Positions 19,128-30,638 of a stretch of DNA of 64,000 bases are shown here, one piece after another; the stretch's first letter is position 1; the number at the start of each line of letters is the position of its first letter. Position numbers and translations under genes: made by a program. The stretch is from Entomortierella parvispora. Lineage: Eukaryota > Mortierellomycota > Mortierellomycetes > Mortierellales > Mortierellaceae. The notes beneath the pieces are model-generated. The model did no database searches, was not told where the DNA came from, and saw only the letters and a list, made by a program, of their open reading frames with translations. The DNA lies in contig OY752146.1 in assembly GCA_963573315.1 (NCBI GenBank), forward strand, positions 558,001-622,000, read 5' to 3'.

Positions 19128-19969
19128 ATGGACAAGTTATCGATTGTAATGAGTTTGGTCAGTTATTTCTTCTGTGCCATTTTTGCCGCCACTTTCAACC
19201 TGATAGTCAGTCACGTTGCCAATGAGCGCAGGGTCAAACAAAGAGATTCGCTGAAAACCCTTCTGCGAAGTAAAGCGATGCCATCTCTTGACGAGGAAAG
19301 AAAAATCTATGACCTAATTCGAAGATGCGAGAACAACAGGATGAGGTTCAACAAGAAATATTTTTTCATAATCCGGATGATTTATTGGTAGTGCTTGCGC
19401 TCTTTACCTTGAGAGCCTCAGCAGAGACTTTGATGAGGCGATATGTACCGCCAAGGAGGAGGCAGGGATCGCCGAAGACGAAGACAAGGGAAATCCACAA
19501 TGTAAGAGCATAGCTGGTTGAGCTTTCTGCCAGAGTCCTTAATGACGTGTTCACTTTGTATGTTGTAGTTCATGCCGCCGTGCAGATCGAGGATGAGTGC
19601 TCACCGCTGGAAACGGAGGAGGAGATTTTGGTGCAGATCGAGGAGCCGATCGCTGAGATGGTTTTTATATATGGGGATCGCGAGAACTACGCTTTCCCAT
19701 GGGCCTTGAGCGCGCTAGGTAGAATGAAGTGTATCCAAGCGAACATGAACGCTGGAGTATATCACTCATTCCGTATCCGCTGCCTTGGAGCATTTTCGAT
19801 TGATTCATTCAAGATTTACTTTCAAAAAAAGTACGGCAAAGCCATTCAGGTCCCTTGTGTCAACGAACGTTGTAGCACAAAGCGCCATTGGATGACTCCT
19901 TTTGATAAACACTATGATGAGTTCTTGGCGTTGATTTCGGCAGATCCCGCGATCGAAATTCTTGCTTAA
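19128..19969 (+). CDS. Unknown spliced protein with N-terminal membrane segment
   Basis: Exon 1 from the ATG at 19128 encodes a hydrophobic N-terminus (VMSLVSYFFCAIFAATFNLI, signal anchor or signal peptide) and a charged helix. The last exon (19569-19969) is supported by a GTAAGA donor at 19502 and a TAG acceptor at 19567-19568 with matching phase, joining DEDKGNPQ to FHAAVQIEDE. It ends with CVNERCSTKRHWMTPFDKH. The middle is uncertain. The frame reading ALYLESLSRDFDEAICTAK before the last intron is not in register with exon 1; a short intron (about 19347-19391, weak GTTCAA donor, GGTAG acceptor) or an indel would be needed. No family is recognised. Confidence 0.45.
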
Positions 19970-20235
19970 ACATCCATCGTGCGGCCTCTCTTCTCTACTT
20001 CGGAATGAAATAAATATTTACTTACCCACAAACCTATACTTGATTTTGTGGAACTAGCAAAGTCCATCGAGATACAGTTTAGGCAATTCAAACAGACTTT
20101 ATTTTGTGGCTATTAATATAAGGACAAGGACAAGGACAGGGCAGGGGAAGTTTTGCATTTTTTTTAAAAAACAGTGAACTCTTCTTAATACTGCTGTACT
20201 CACTGATGACCGCTGTTCGCTGCAGTCTACAGGAT
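19970..20235. other. Convergent 3' flank
   Basis: This stretch lies between the 3' ends of the unknown gene and the methyltransferase gene. It holds AATAAATA at about 20009 for the plus-strand gene and an AAGGACAAGGACAAGGACAGG short repeat at 20123-20143. No coding signal was seen. Confidence 0.4.
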
Positions 20236-23200
20236 CTATAATGAACTCAGGTCTAGTAGGCCTCTTAACTCTCGAACAGAAACCACCGCATTTTTCAAGA
20301 CTGATGGCGCGTAGGTAGGCAGCACAAGGTCATCGTGCCCAGCCGAGCTACTGCTGCCTTCAATGAATCCATACCCAAACCCAGACCCAGTCTCAGATTG
20401 AAAAGTCGGGTCCCAGCGGTAGAGAGGAGCGAGCATGATATCAAGTGTCTCCAGAGCTGGCATCCTGTTTCCAGATTCACGTTTACGTTGTTGGTCCAAG
20501 CCAACCGCCGCCCCAGTAGTCATTGGAAGAAGCGCCTCGGACTTTATATCCTGAACAACTCTCAGTGATGGAAGCAACTCGTTCAGTGCAGAAGAGTACA
20601 CGAGTTTGAGCTCCTTCTCTAGCTGGATCTGAACTGAAGACGAAACACCGTAAAGCATGTACCCATACTGATCCACAGCCCATTGGACGACCTCCACCAT
20701 TAACATGGCTCGCTCAAGACCTCGGATGGCTTGATCACAAATTGTATCTGCGCTGGAGGGTCTATTCCTGCTTCCAGAAGAAAAGGACGGCGATGGATTC
20801 GGAAGGGCAGACAACAGCGTTGATAACGGGAGTTCAGCTTGTTGATCAGACAACGCGGGGGCGTGGGAGGCATTGGCGGTGAGGGGCTGTTGCAGGGTGG
20901 TTCCATGTTGTTGTCCTTCAGATCGGTCCTCCATGATATCATCGATGTCCTGTGTCTGAATGGCAGGTGTGTACTGAGCAGGATGCATGGGATTGGGAGA
21001 ATGAATGGGTGGATGGTGATGATAGTGATGAAGATGACTGGCGCCGCTTTCCTCACTTCGGCCTCCAAGACTCTGCACCGTGTTTCCTTTTCGTGGATCC
21101 TGTGATTTGAAAAGACGACGATCTCGCCTGACGCCGCCATTGTCGTCCGTTTCCGTGTCCGTTTCCGTCGCGATAGAGTTTGTGTCTGTATCAGTATCTG
21201 CAGTAAAAGGCTCAGGTCCGACAGAGAGATCCATTGGACCCGAGGACGACGACGTTGCAGGTCGAGAATATCTTTGTCCCAGCATCCGCCCGAGATGTTC
21301 CCGTGTTTGGTCCAAAACCCCGGCGGGGATATCGCCGCCTCGTCGGATGCAGTCCAAGAGGGTTAGCCCTCCCGAGGATGATACTCCAACCCCTGATCCA
21401 GCCCCGCGTCCTGATGATCCAAAACCGAGATTCTCTCCTATCCTCCAGGCCCTTATGACATCAAACAGCGCCTCTTTCAGGTCGATCATGGCATGCCCCA
21501 GATTCACAGCGTATTGCATCATTTGTTGGTTATTGCTTCTCAGATCCCGGTCCTGAAACGGAATCTTGGCCATTGATTCTCGGAAGAGCCGCATCCGGCC
21601 TTGCTGATCGTACTGGCAGGTGTGCAAGACAAAGAACTGGAGAGTACTTGAATTTAGCAATGTGATAAAGTACATCATCAGCTCTTGTGAACTCGTTGCC
21701 AGATGTAGGGCGTCTCGGTGGAGGGAAAATGTGTTCAAGGTGAGATAGATGCACTGGTTGGTGACTGCCAGTGAGGCTCGGTCCAGGAAGAATCTCTGAC
21801 GAGGCTGAGATTTTGAAAAGTAGCCGTAGTTGATCGGATGGACAATCTTTTCCGGCACATCCGCCCTACAGCAAGTAAACAACAGAGGTTAGTATCTCTT
21901 CGTTGGACAGCTACATCACCATGATGCACCAACTATTTACCCGCATTGGTTTGTGGAGCAAAACGCAACCCGTTCATCCTCAATGGCGGCGACCCCAGGC
22001 GGTGATTCGTCGCTTTTGGTGTGTTGCAGCTCCACCAGATAATCATTAGTCATTTCTAGAAATCCTGTCCCGCCCTCGGCCATAGCTCTTTTAACGTCAG
22101 CACTCTGGGCCGCCTTTCTTGTCCCAGTAGTTACCCCTGCCCCTGTCCCAGAACCGGTGGCTTTCTTACCCTTTGAAACTTTTGAAGCTGCGAGTCCGGG
22201 TTGGAAATGCTGTCGGACGTCTACCAGATAATCCCACAGAGCCTGCGCACCCTTCACGCCTCCTTCTTTCTGTTTCTTCAGGGTTTTGACGGCCTCCTTG
22301 TCAATCATACAAAGCGCATACCGGTGTCGGTGTTGAATAGATCCAGAAGAGGTAGAAGAATAAGATCCAGTAGACGAGCGGGGGTTTGGAACAAGATAGG
22401 ACTCTGCAGGAGACCCCTCCTTCCTACTGAGTCGGAGACGATCCCTGTTCTGCCAGAACTGACCCTCCTTATGCAAAGCTTCCTCTGTGTCCTCCTGAGG
22501 AGAATTTTTTCCATTCCAGTAGAGGGCCGGACGGAACCATTGTTCAGTCATGATGGGCCCAAAGGCCGATTCGGCATACTCCATTCTGACTACCAAACCA
22601 TAGACCGGGTTGGTGTTGGGTCCTCGATGCCAGAGCAAAGGTTCCAGAGCCTGGACCCGATTTTTTTTCTTTGTTCCCGCGGAGCAGATCCCTCCAAGGC
22701 CCTGTGTTAGTCGGAGCATGTGCTCCGTTAAATTCGACGTTGGCATCATTGGGGCAAATGAATAGTTCCAGCCGCCAGAGAGCATTCGTGAACTCGATTG
22801 GCGTCCAGACGCATCGTCTGACGGGAGGGTGCGCGGAGGCATGATAGCTTCCAGCAAACCCTGTCGACTCTTTTTGGAGAAAGCGATCGAGTTTTCCTGA
22901 TCCATCGTTTCGCTGTCTTGAGGTGGCGAGGGCCCGAGTCGGACCAAAAGATCCCTGTAGTCCTCCAAGATCCCCAAAAGTGATCGTTGGCGCACAAGAT
23001 GGCGAAGGAACAATGTTTCGTGCAGCTCATCGTCCCTGCGATCGAGGCGCGTTGAGGGTAAAGACCGGATCTTGAAAATCAAAGAGTCGGTTTGGACTTT
23101 TGCAAAGACCTTGAAAGGCTCGAATTGGAAAAACTCGTCCATCAAGCAATTCTCAATCATCCAGGAGCTATCAAGTGGCATGCAAAGGTTGTAGTCAGAG

Positions 23201-26200
23201 TGTTGGTATCAGAACCACTCAGCAGATTCATAGAACACTGTCAGTGCACCAATACCTACCGCAATTGTATGGCAAAATCCAGAGTCAGCCATTGGCTAGC
23301 TGTTCAGTACAGCAAAGAGAAGATTAGATCCCTTTTTTTTGGTTTGTTTTGTAAAGGAAGCACTTGAAAGTTGATGGTGAAAACGATGCTGCGTACCGGT
23401 GATCATGCACAAAACACCGTCCGTGGGTATAATTCTCTGCGCTGCGAACCAGATAAAGTATCCATACGCTTGCATCATTCCACGAGTGCTGCCACTTGAT
23501 TTCAAAGACTTTGTAGTGCCTATATTCCTTGACTGCTCTGATTGTCGGGACCTCTGCAGTTTTCCACTTGAATCTCCAACACCGAACTCGTCATTTTGCA
23601 CTAATCCGATGGACTCGACTGCATTCAGGGGCGGTCCAGACCCTGCAGCTGTAGCCTCATCAAGTCCTAGTGCGATTAGAGTCGCTGGTGCCCCTAATAC
23701 CTTCCAGTCATAGATCAATGGATCCGGAGCGCTGAAAGTTCCAGTCTTGCGGATCATATATGGTGGATTGGTCACAATAAAGTCAAACAGTAACTCACTC
23801 GGATCACGTAACCTCCTGATTTGAGCTCTCTCCCAGTTCATATCTTCAGTTTCCATTCCCGTGTCGCGTCGATTCGCCGCGCCAACTGGTATTGTCAACT
23901 GCAGTGTGTCATTGCAGAAGAGATGCATCCGAGGGAGATTTGATTGCTTTGATGAAGAGCGATGAACAGGCGAATTTTCCTGGTCAGTGAAAGCGGAATG
24001 TGATTCCATCGGGATATCCTTCTGCGTTCCCCCAGCGTTGTCCATGTATCTAGAGGGACGCTCCTGAGAAAGAAATTCGATCCTTTGTATGAGCGGTATC
24101 AAGTTTGCCATAAAGCCACATCGAGCTATCCAATAAGCAAAGTCATCGAGTTCCATTCCCCAGGCATTCTCGCATATCTGGCACAATAGTAGCCGAAGAC
24201 CTGAAGCAGAATCCCAAAGCATGGTATGGGTAGATCCAGAGATGTCCATATCCACCTCTATTGTCTCGTCCGAAGCGGCAGACTGTGGTATGGGCAACAT
24301 CCGATGACGAGCTTCCTCGATCAACAACCGTGCGTAGCGCGATAGAAATGTGGACACCCCCAAACATGGATCCAAGACCTTTGGGATCAAAGATATGGAG
24401 TTGGCCTGCTCAGAAGTAACCGTGCTCTCCACTAGGTTATTTCTGTTAACATATAGATACTCCACAAAACTGTCTAGCAGTTTTCCCTCTCGTCCTGATA
24501 TAGCCCTTGTCCACATGAAATCGACAACTGCCGGTGGTGTGTAGAACTGTCCATGGTCTTTTTGGTGGTCCTTGGCCGTCAAGGCAAGAACTTGTGTGGA
24601 GTACAACTCGTTTAAAATAACGTCGAGGGCCAGAGGTTCGCCTTCTGTCAGGGAACAACTCTCCTGTAGAGTAGTCCTGCTTGACGGCCATTGCAAAGGT
24701 GATTCGACATCCTCCGAGTATAATAAGAAGTGCCACGTGAACAGTCCACCTCCTTGGCCAGTGAGTGACTGAGAGGGTAGAGATGGTGAACCCGACTTGG
24801 AATCGTTCACGTCAAAGTTCTCGGAGGCTGGCTTCTGAATATCGCTTTTAACTTGTGTTGTTGCCAGAGCATCTTGTATTGGCTTCAGGACGTTGTCTCT
24901 GTCATGAAAGTGAGAAAGGAAACGCGACAACTCTCCATCCTCTCCAAGGGTCCCGACACGCCCATCGATCTTTGAAAAAGAACCCCCTTTCCTGACCACA
25001 CCTTTTTCAGATTCCTTAGCCAGTCTGGATTGAAAGAGCCAACAGACCACGCTCACAAACGCAGTCATCAAGGCCAAGAACTCTACTGTAGACTTGTACT
25101 CGTTTGCTCCCGTTCCAGCTAAAGAAATGGGACGTGTAGAATTATCGGCAGGGTGTGACAGAGTTGTGTCTTCAATGTTGTCGGACCCTCGATCCATCAG
25201 ACTTCCACTTGTATCGCCCATTAGCTCTCTCAAGTGTGACAATGAGAGGACGTGTATAGGTTGGAAAGTTGCGGGGCGCTCCTGAGATGAAATATTGTCG
25301 CGCACAAAAGACGCACTGTGTAACATGAGCATATCGTTGACAAGATCCACGAGTACATGCTCCAATCGAGGATGCCTGTCGTGGGCTATAGCATGGGTGG
25401 AAAGAGAGTATGTTATTATGACAGCTCGTATTATCAAACTCTGATCGTTTCAGTCAATTCACTTCGAGGGAAAGGATATTACCGACATGATGCCCCTCCT
25501 TTGATAAAAATGACAGGAGCAAACTCATTATGTGCTCCTTGGTTGCAACCAATAACTTGCCAAGCTGTGTTGTCAGAGTTGAACTTGTGTCGACGGAGGA
25601 GCTCAGACGGGGTGATTCATTAATACTAGTTGTTGTCTTGCCTTTCCCTGTCCCTTCAGACGATGGACCGCCATATCTCCCTTTTGGAATACCAGTGCCA
25701 GGCTTGGTCAAGGGCGCTTGTGACGTTGGCGGTGATGACTGGCGCTGTGAGACTGGTGGAAGCATGTTACCGTAGGAAGAGTCTGGCATGAATGATTCGT
25801 ACTGCCGGTGCTGGCTCGGCGAGCTACTGGATGTCGGTTTAAGGACCTGTTCGTGGATCGGAGCCACTTGACGAAGCGACACATCCGTTCTCTGTGATGT
25901 GGAAGAACTATGTAAACCGGAAACTCCCTGTGTGTTGCCCACGTATCCTATTCTTGAAAGCATATGTTGTTGCTCGGGAACTATTGGCTGGCGCTCCGCT
26001 ACTCCGTGTGGATGCCGAAACTCCGATGGGTTCGGCTGCCGGTCGAAGGGTAAGGTTTCGAGGACCCGACTTTCAGGGAATCGTTTCGCTTTTAAAAACA
26101 ATTGAGGTGACACGTCCAAGGGCCGTTTGTTCTGGAAATTGAACACGGGTTCTTCCAGAGGCATAGCTTGCGAGGAAGGGAAAGAACCAGGATCGTGTTT

Positions 26201-27304
26201 TGGCGAACGTCCAGGGATTTCGCTACCGAATGATTCTGTTCGACTACCGAGATGACCCTGTTGAGTGTACAAAGATTGAAAATCACCGCTTGAAAGTGGC
26301 TGGTGCTTTTGAATGCTTTGATAGCGAAGACTGCTAGTGCGACCCCTCTTTCTATGCGGGATCCTGTCTGAGTCCAAAGGGAATAGTGCAGGTATAGCAG
26401 ATGTGTAGTGGCTAGGATCTAGGGGTAATTCTGACGTCGCAGTAGCAGATGAAATCATCATTGACGGGGGCTCAAGGCGGTGCAGCTGGTATGGAGTCGG
26501 AGTGGCGGACGAAAGGGTCCTGGAGCGATGTCGATAAGGCGAAAGAGCGGGCCGCTCATGACTGGACAGTATGGGGCTACCTGGCTCTGAGACTGACAGG
26601 GGCTGGGCTTCGGGATGCGATGACAGGCCCGAATGGTCAATGTGAACCATACTGCGATTCGCTTGGGACCATACACGCTGACTATTCATACCAATGTTGT
26701 CAGTAGGCAGAGCCCAAGTTGCTTCCAGATCCGACACTTGATGCGAATGAGGATGAGAACGGAATAGGTGTGGAGGTGGGTATGGATATGGGTATGGGTG
26801 TGGGTGTGGGTGTGGGCGGTGCTGCTCATGGCCATGGTCATGGTCGCGGCTGAGCTGGTGCTGATGCCGATCTCCAGGAGCTGGCTGGTAAGATCCGGAA
26901 AATTGTGACTCCTGCTGTCGCAGCTCATGTGGACTCTGCCCCGGCTGAAAGATTGCTTGGTTCCACCGAAAATGGTCCGCATCTGGGTGTGTTTGTGCTA
27001 CATGAGTTTGGGCAGCGGAGCGTTCGAGGGGTGTGTGCATCTGCTGCTCCCGCCATTGCGGCTGCTGCCATGTGAGGGGTTGGGGCTCTGTAAAAGGCTG
27101 ATGTTGTTGTTGGGTCTTTGGCGACCTCTGCCACTGATACTGGTCCATCGAACGCCAGTATTCCTGCTGGTTCCGAAATACGGGAGGTAAGTTCAAGAGA
27201 CGGGAGGTTGGCGTAAGTCGAGGTTCGTCCGATGAAGGCAACCCTGCTGTGCTCTCATAGCGTCGCTCCTGGTCATGGCTCTGGTTGTTTTCGTCTTGGT
27301 CCAT
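20236..27304 (-). CDS. Eco57I/TaqI-like adenine-N6 DNA methyltransferase with recognition-like domain, embedded in a 2,235-aa fungal fusion
   Basis: Five exons are read on the minus strand: 27304-25483, 25385-23397, 23299-23260, 23167-21941 and 21865-20236. All phases match and intron 4 has a perfect TACTAAC branch. Residues 1-607 are disordered, rich in Gln/Pro/Ser/His (HPHPHPYPYPYP from a GT-rich microsatellite). Residues about 885-1290 hold a type II/IIG gamma-class methyltransferase: GQFYTPPAVV (motif X), VLDPCLGVSTFL (motif I, second Gly replaced by Ser), AWGMELDDFAYWIARC (motif II), LHLFCND-like motif III, FIVTNPPYM (motif IV, catalytic), YFIWFAAQRIIP and ITASQWLTLDFAIQLR. DEFFQFEPFKVFAKVQTDS follows. 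From about residue 1692, EKIVHPINYGYFSKSQ, FFLDRASL, LLNSSTLQFFVL and FRESMAKIPFQ look like a restriction-modification target-recognition domain. The last roughly 350 residues are disordered. No nuclease motif (PD-ExK) was seen. The DNA target and location are unknown. Confidence 0.85.
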
Positions 27305-28532
27305 GGCCTGGACCTACTAAACTGCCGGAGGGGGTGAGAATGAGGGTCGAGTGTCAGACAACACTCTTGGGCTTAAAAGGTGGATCGAACCAGCAGGGGA
27401 TGCAGCAAGGCGCAATGGCAGAAAGGCGGGCACGGGACTGAAGAACAGGAAATGCTAATGACCATGCTCAGCAGATCGACGTGGGTGAGATAGGAACGAT
27501 AAGACGATGGTTGTAGTGTTGTAGTGTGTTGCGACTATAAATCTTTTCACATACTGATGACGGTCGCGATGGTTACTGTATTCGCTACTCTTGTCGATGT
27601 TGTTGCTATTGTTGTTGTCAATGTTGTCGTTGTTGTTGTTGTGGTTGCTGAGGCAAAGCTGATGATCACGAAAACAAGGTCAAGTGCGGCAAAGCAAAGG
27701 GGAGGAAGCAGAAGAGGAAAAAAGGAGGGGAGGAAGAAGACCAGACTGGACAGGACTCACCTGCACTCCTCCCTTCTTTCACCCTCACTCTCTCTTTTCA
27801 TTTTACATCTTTTCTTTCTTCTCTCTTCTCTCTTCCTTTTTTTTTTTTTTTTTTTGGCTCCCTTTTTTTCTCTCTCTTGATCTGTCCGCTGCTCATGCCC
27901 TGGTTGACTTGAAGCATAAATAGTGTCGTACTTACCGACGTGCCGACTGGCGTGCACCCGACCGCTTGCTCACGATTCCAGTGGGAGGAGCCTAGGTCTC
28001 ATCTCCATGGCGACTCGACAAGGGAAACGGAGGGCTACCATGAGGCGGGGACTCCAAAAGTGTTTTAGGCTGCTTGCGGCATACAAGCGGAATGAACAAA
28101 GTCATTCTTCATAAGCAAATGCGACTGCACAGTGAACGGTGATGTGTTCAGAGGGGGTGCAATTCAGATAAATGAATGGAGACATGAGAGGAGAGGAGAG
28201 GAGCTGGAAGAGAATGCTGGGACTTTAGGGGAGGAAGGAAGCAGAAAAGACATGCGCGCATTCGTCGTCGTCGCGACATGCCATAGTTGTCACGTGCAGT
28301 GCATAGTTCTGTAGATGCGGGATGCCTCCTTGTATCGCTCTCGCACGGTCCAGTCGACGCGTGCACACCATGCTCGTTTCACTCTCTTCTTTGTGTCCGC
28401 CAACCGCCGCATCCCTAGTTGTTAACACCATGTGTGATATAAAAAAATGCAATCGTTTATTAACTGACCGTCCCATCTGAAAAATGCTAGTGTTCTTTTC
28501 GATCCTCCCTTGACGCTCCGCCCACATTCCAT
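27305..28532. other. Promoter side of the methyltransferase gene and fibrillarin 3' flank
   Basis: No gene is supported. Notable sequence: TTGTTGTTG-type repeats (27585-27650), a T-run near 27838-27855, CT-rich tracts (27770-27840), and GAGAGGAGAGGAGAGGAG purine repeats near 28185. Short frames are low-complexity. Confidence 0.35.
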
Positions 28533-29928
28533 TTACTTGGAGCGAACATACTTTCCAACCACCAAGGCGTGGTCTCTCTCAAAAGGCTCAAGAGTCAACT
28601 GCTCCTGGGGCTTGATGCGTTGCTCCTGGAGCTTGGGGATCTCGCCGGCAAAGACGGTGGCAGCATCGACAGTCGAGTCGATACAGTTGGCCTTGATCGA
28701 GATAACAATGTGTCCGTTGTTCTTCAAGAAGTGGTGGGCGTTGATTCCAATAATACGGGACTGATCGGGCTGAGCAACATCGGCAAAGATGACATCGACC
28801 ATACCGACCAACATGCGGTACTTGTGGGGGTGGCGAGCATCCTCAATGATGGGGATGACGTTGGTGCGCTTCTTGGCCATGTTGATCAAGTCACGTCCAG
28901 AGCGGTGAGAGAACTCGACGGCATAGACGAGACCCTCAGGTCCGACAATATCAGCAACGTGGGAGACGGTAGTACCTGAAGCAGCTCCGAGATAAAGAAC
29001 CTTCTTGCCTGGGGCAATGTGAATGTTGTCAACACCTCCGAGAACACCAGCGGCGACCTTGGAACGGAAAGGGTTCCACACACGGTACTCGACCTTGGCG
29101 CCATCAGCACCCTCGATCGAGATGCGCTTCTCACCGTAAACAGACTCGCCGGGAACCAAGTTCTTGGTCAAAAGGTAATCCTCCTTTCCATGGGCAACAA
29201 AGATACCCTCGTGTCTGTGAGGCTCGACAGTGACCTTGGCACCACCCTTGGCACCTCCACGGGCACCACCACGTCCACCGCGGGCACCACCACGGGCACC
29301 ACCACGCTTCGCAACACCTACAAAATACCAATAGATCGATTCAATGTTAGTCCAATATATCCAAATGCGATCAAGGTAGCGTCAAGGTTTAAGGTATTGA
29401 AGATAAAAAACAAGGAATTACCACCACGACCGCCGAAGCCTCCACGACCGCCGCCACGACCGCCACGGTCACCACCGAAGCCTCCACGTCCACCGCCACG
29501 ACCGCCACGGTCACCGCCGAAGCCTCCACGGCCACCGCGAGCACCGCCACGGCCACCACCACGATCACCTAGTAATCATAAATAATACAAAGAGAAAAGA
29601 GTTAGAAAGCATATAGCAGACAGACTGGATATTGCTGGGTACAGCCCATGAGCTGTGGCTTGATTTTGCTGCATGCTTGTTGCTCTGCAAGGCCATGGTT
29701 CTGTTTGACTGTTGTGTTTATCGGCAGAACAAAGCAGCTATTCCTGAAGAGATGCCGAGTTGACAGGTTGTGGGGGGGGTTGTCCATTGTCGCAACAGTG
29801 CTACCATTGCCCAATGCTGTTCCTTCCATGTCCCATGTGCCTGTTTGAGGATCCATTGCTTTGATGCAGCGAATGGGTAGTGAGGATAAATAAATAGGTG
29901 CGGAGGGTTTTCACATACCGAAACCCAT
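28533..29928 (-). CDS. NOP1: Fibrillarin, box C/D snoRNP 2'-O-methyltransferase
   Basis: Three exons on the minus strand: 29928-29919 (MGFG), 29568-29422 and 29317-28533, total 313 residues. Exons 2 and 3 encode the Gly/Arg-rich nucleolar domain ([16 protein letters not shown] repeats, then [19 protein letters not shown]). The catalytic domain shows [19 protein letters not shown], the start of the fibrillarin fold, SAM-binding [53 protein letters not shown] and [10 protein letters not shown]. It methylates rRNA ribose 2'-OH groups guided by C/D snoRNAs in the nucleolus. The start is fixed by an initiating ATG followed ten bases later by GTATGT, joining in phase to GDRGGGRGG. Intron 1 (350 nt) is long for this window. 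Length and identity of motifs are typical. Confidence 0.97.
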
Positions 29929-30638
29929 GGTTAATATATATGTATTGAGAGAGAGGAGGAGGAAATAGACAGAGGAAGAGATGCAGACGAGGAGAAGAGG
30001 TCCTGTTTGCTTCTGATGATGGGATAAAGGGAAGGATGGAGATAGATGGATGGATGGAAAAGGACTTTCACAGTGTGCACAGAGATGCAAAAAAAAAAAA
30101 AAAAAAAAAGCGAGAAAGCAACAATGACTGCCTTTTTTTTTTGTATGTGAGTGTGCGTGCAAGCACAATCCGCAGGCTGCAGTCACAAGGCACGTGCTGT
30201 GTGACTGTGACTTGTGCTGCTGGTGTGAGACCCAACTGGCACACGCTCTCTTTTTTTTCTTTCCTGATCTTGACCGACAATTCGACAGGCTGGTCTGGCT
30301 GGCTGTGCAGTGGCCCAGCAGTGGTGCACACACGCACACAGTGACATGATACATGCGGCAGCAGACGCGCTCTTGCTCGGCGTTGGGTTCTTCCTGTCTC
30401 GTTTGCCCTTCTCTTTGCCCTTTCGCCGTCTTACCTCCTCCTCCTCCTCCAAAAGAGTCTTGGCCTTTGCTGAGATCTTCCTGCTCTCTTGGTTGCCTGC
30501 CTCATACCCTTGCCTGCTCATATACATACTCTCCCACTGTTTCCCCCTCGCATACACACGCTTCCACTCCTTCCCGCCTGCTAAACCATCTCCGCACACA
30601 CTCACCGCGTCTCCTCTTTCCTCACACCCAACTTCAAC
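29929..30638. promoter_or_regulatory. Bidirectional promoter between fibrillarin and the adenylyl cyclase
   Basis: These 710 bases separate two divergent starts. On the fibrillarin side are purine-rich sequence (plus strand, 29945-30060) and an A-run of about 20 (30090-30109). On the cyclase side are long CT-rich tracts (30400-30620). No gene was found. The individual elements cannot be assigned. Confidence 0.5.

Noticed and set aside
20236-27304. Whether the methyltransferase segment is bacterial contamination
   Set aside because: Four spliceosomal introns with matching phases and a TACTAAC branch site interrupt the methyltransferase and recognition-like parts, and both flanks are fungal-type coding sequence in the same frame.
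29569-29918. C/D snoRNA in fibrillarin intron 1
   Set aside because: No RUGAUGA box with a properly placed CUGA was found on the transcribed strand.
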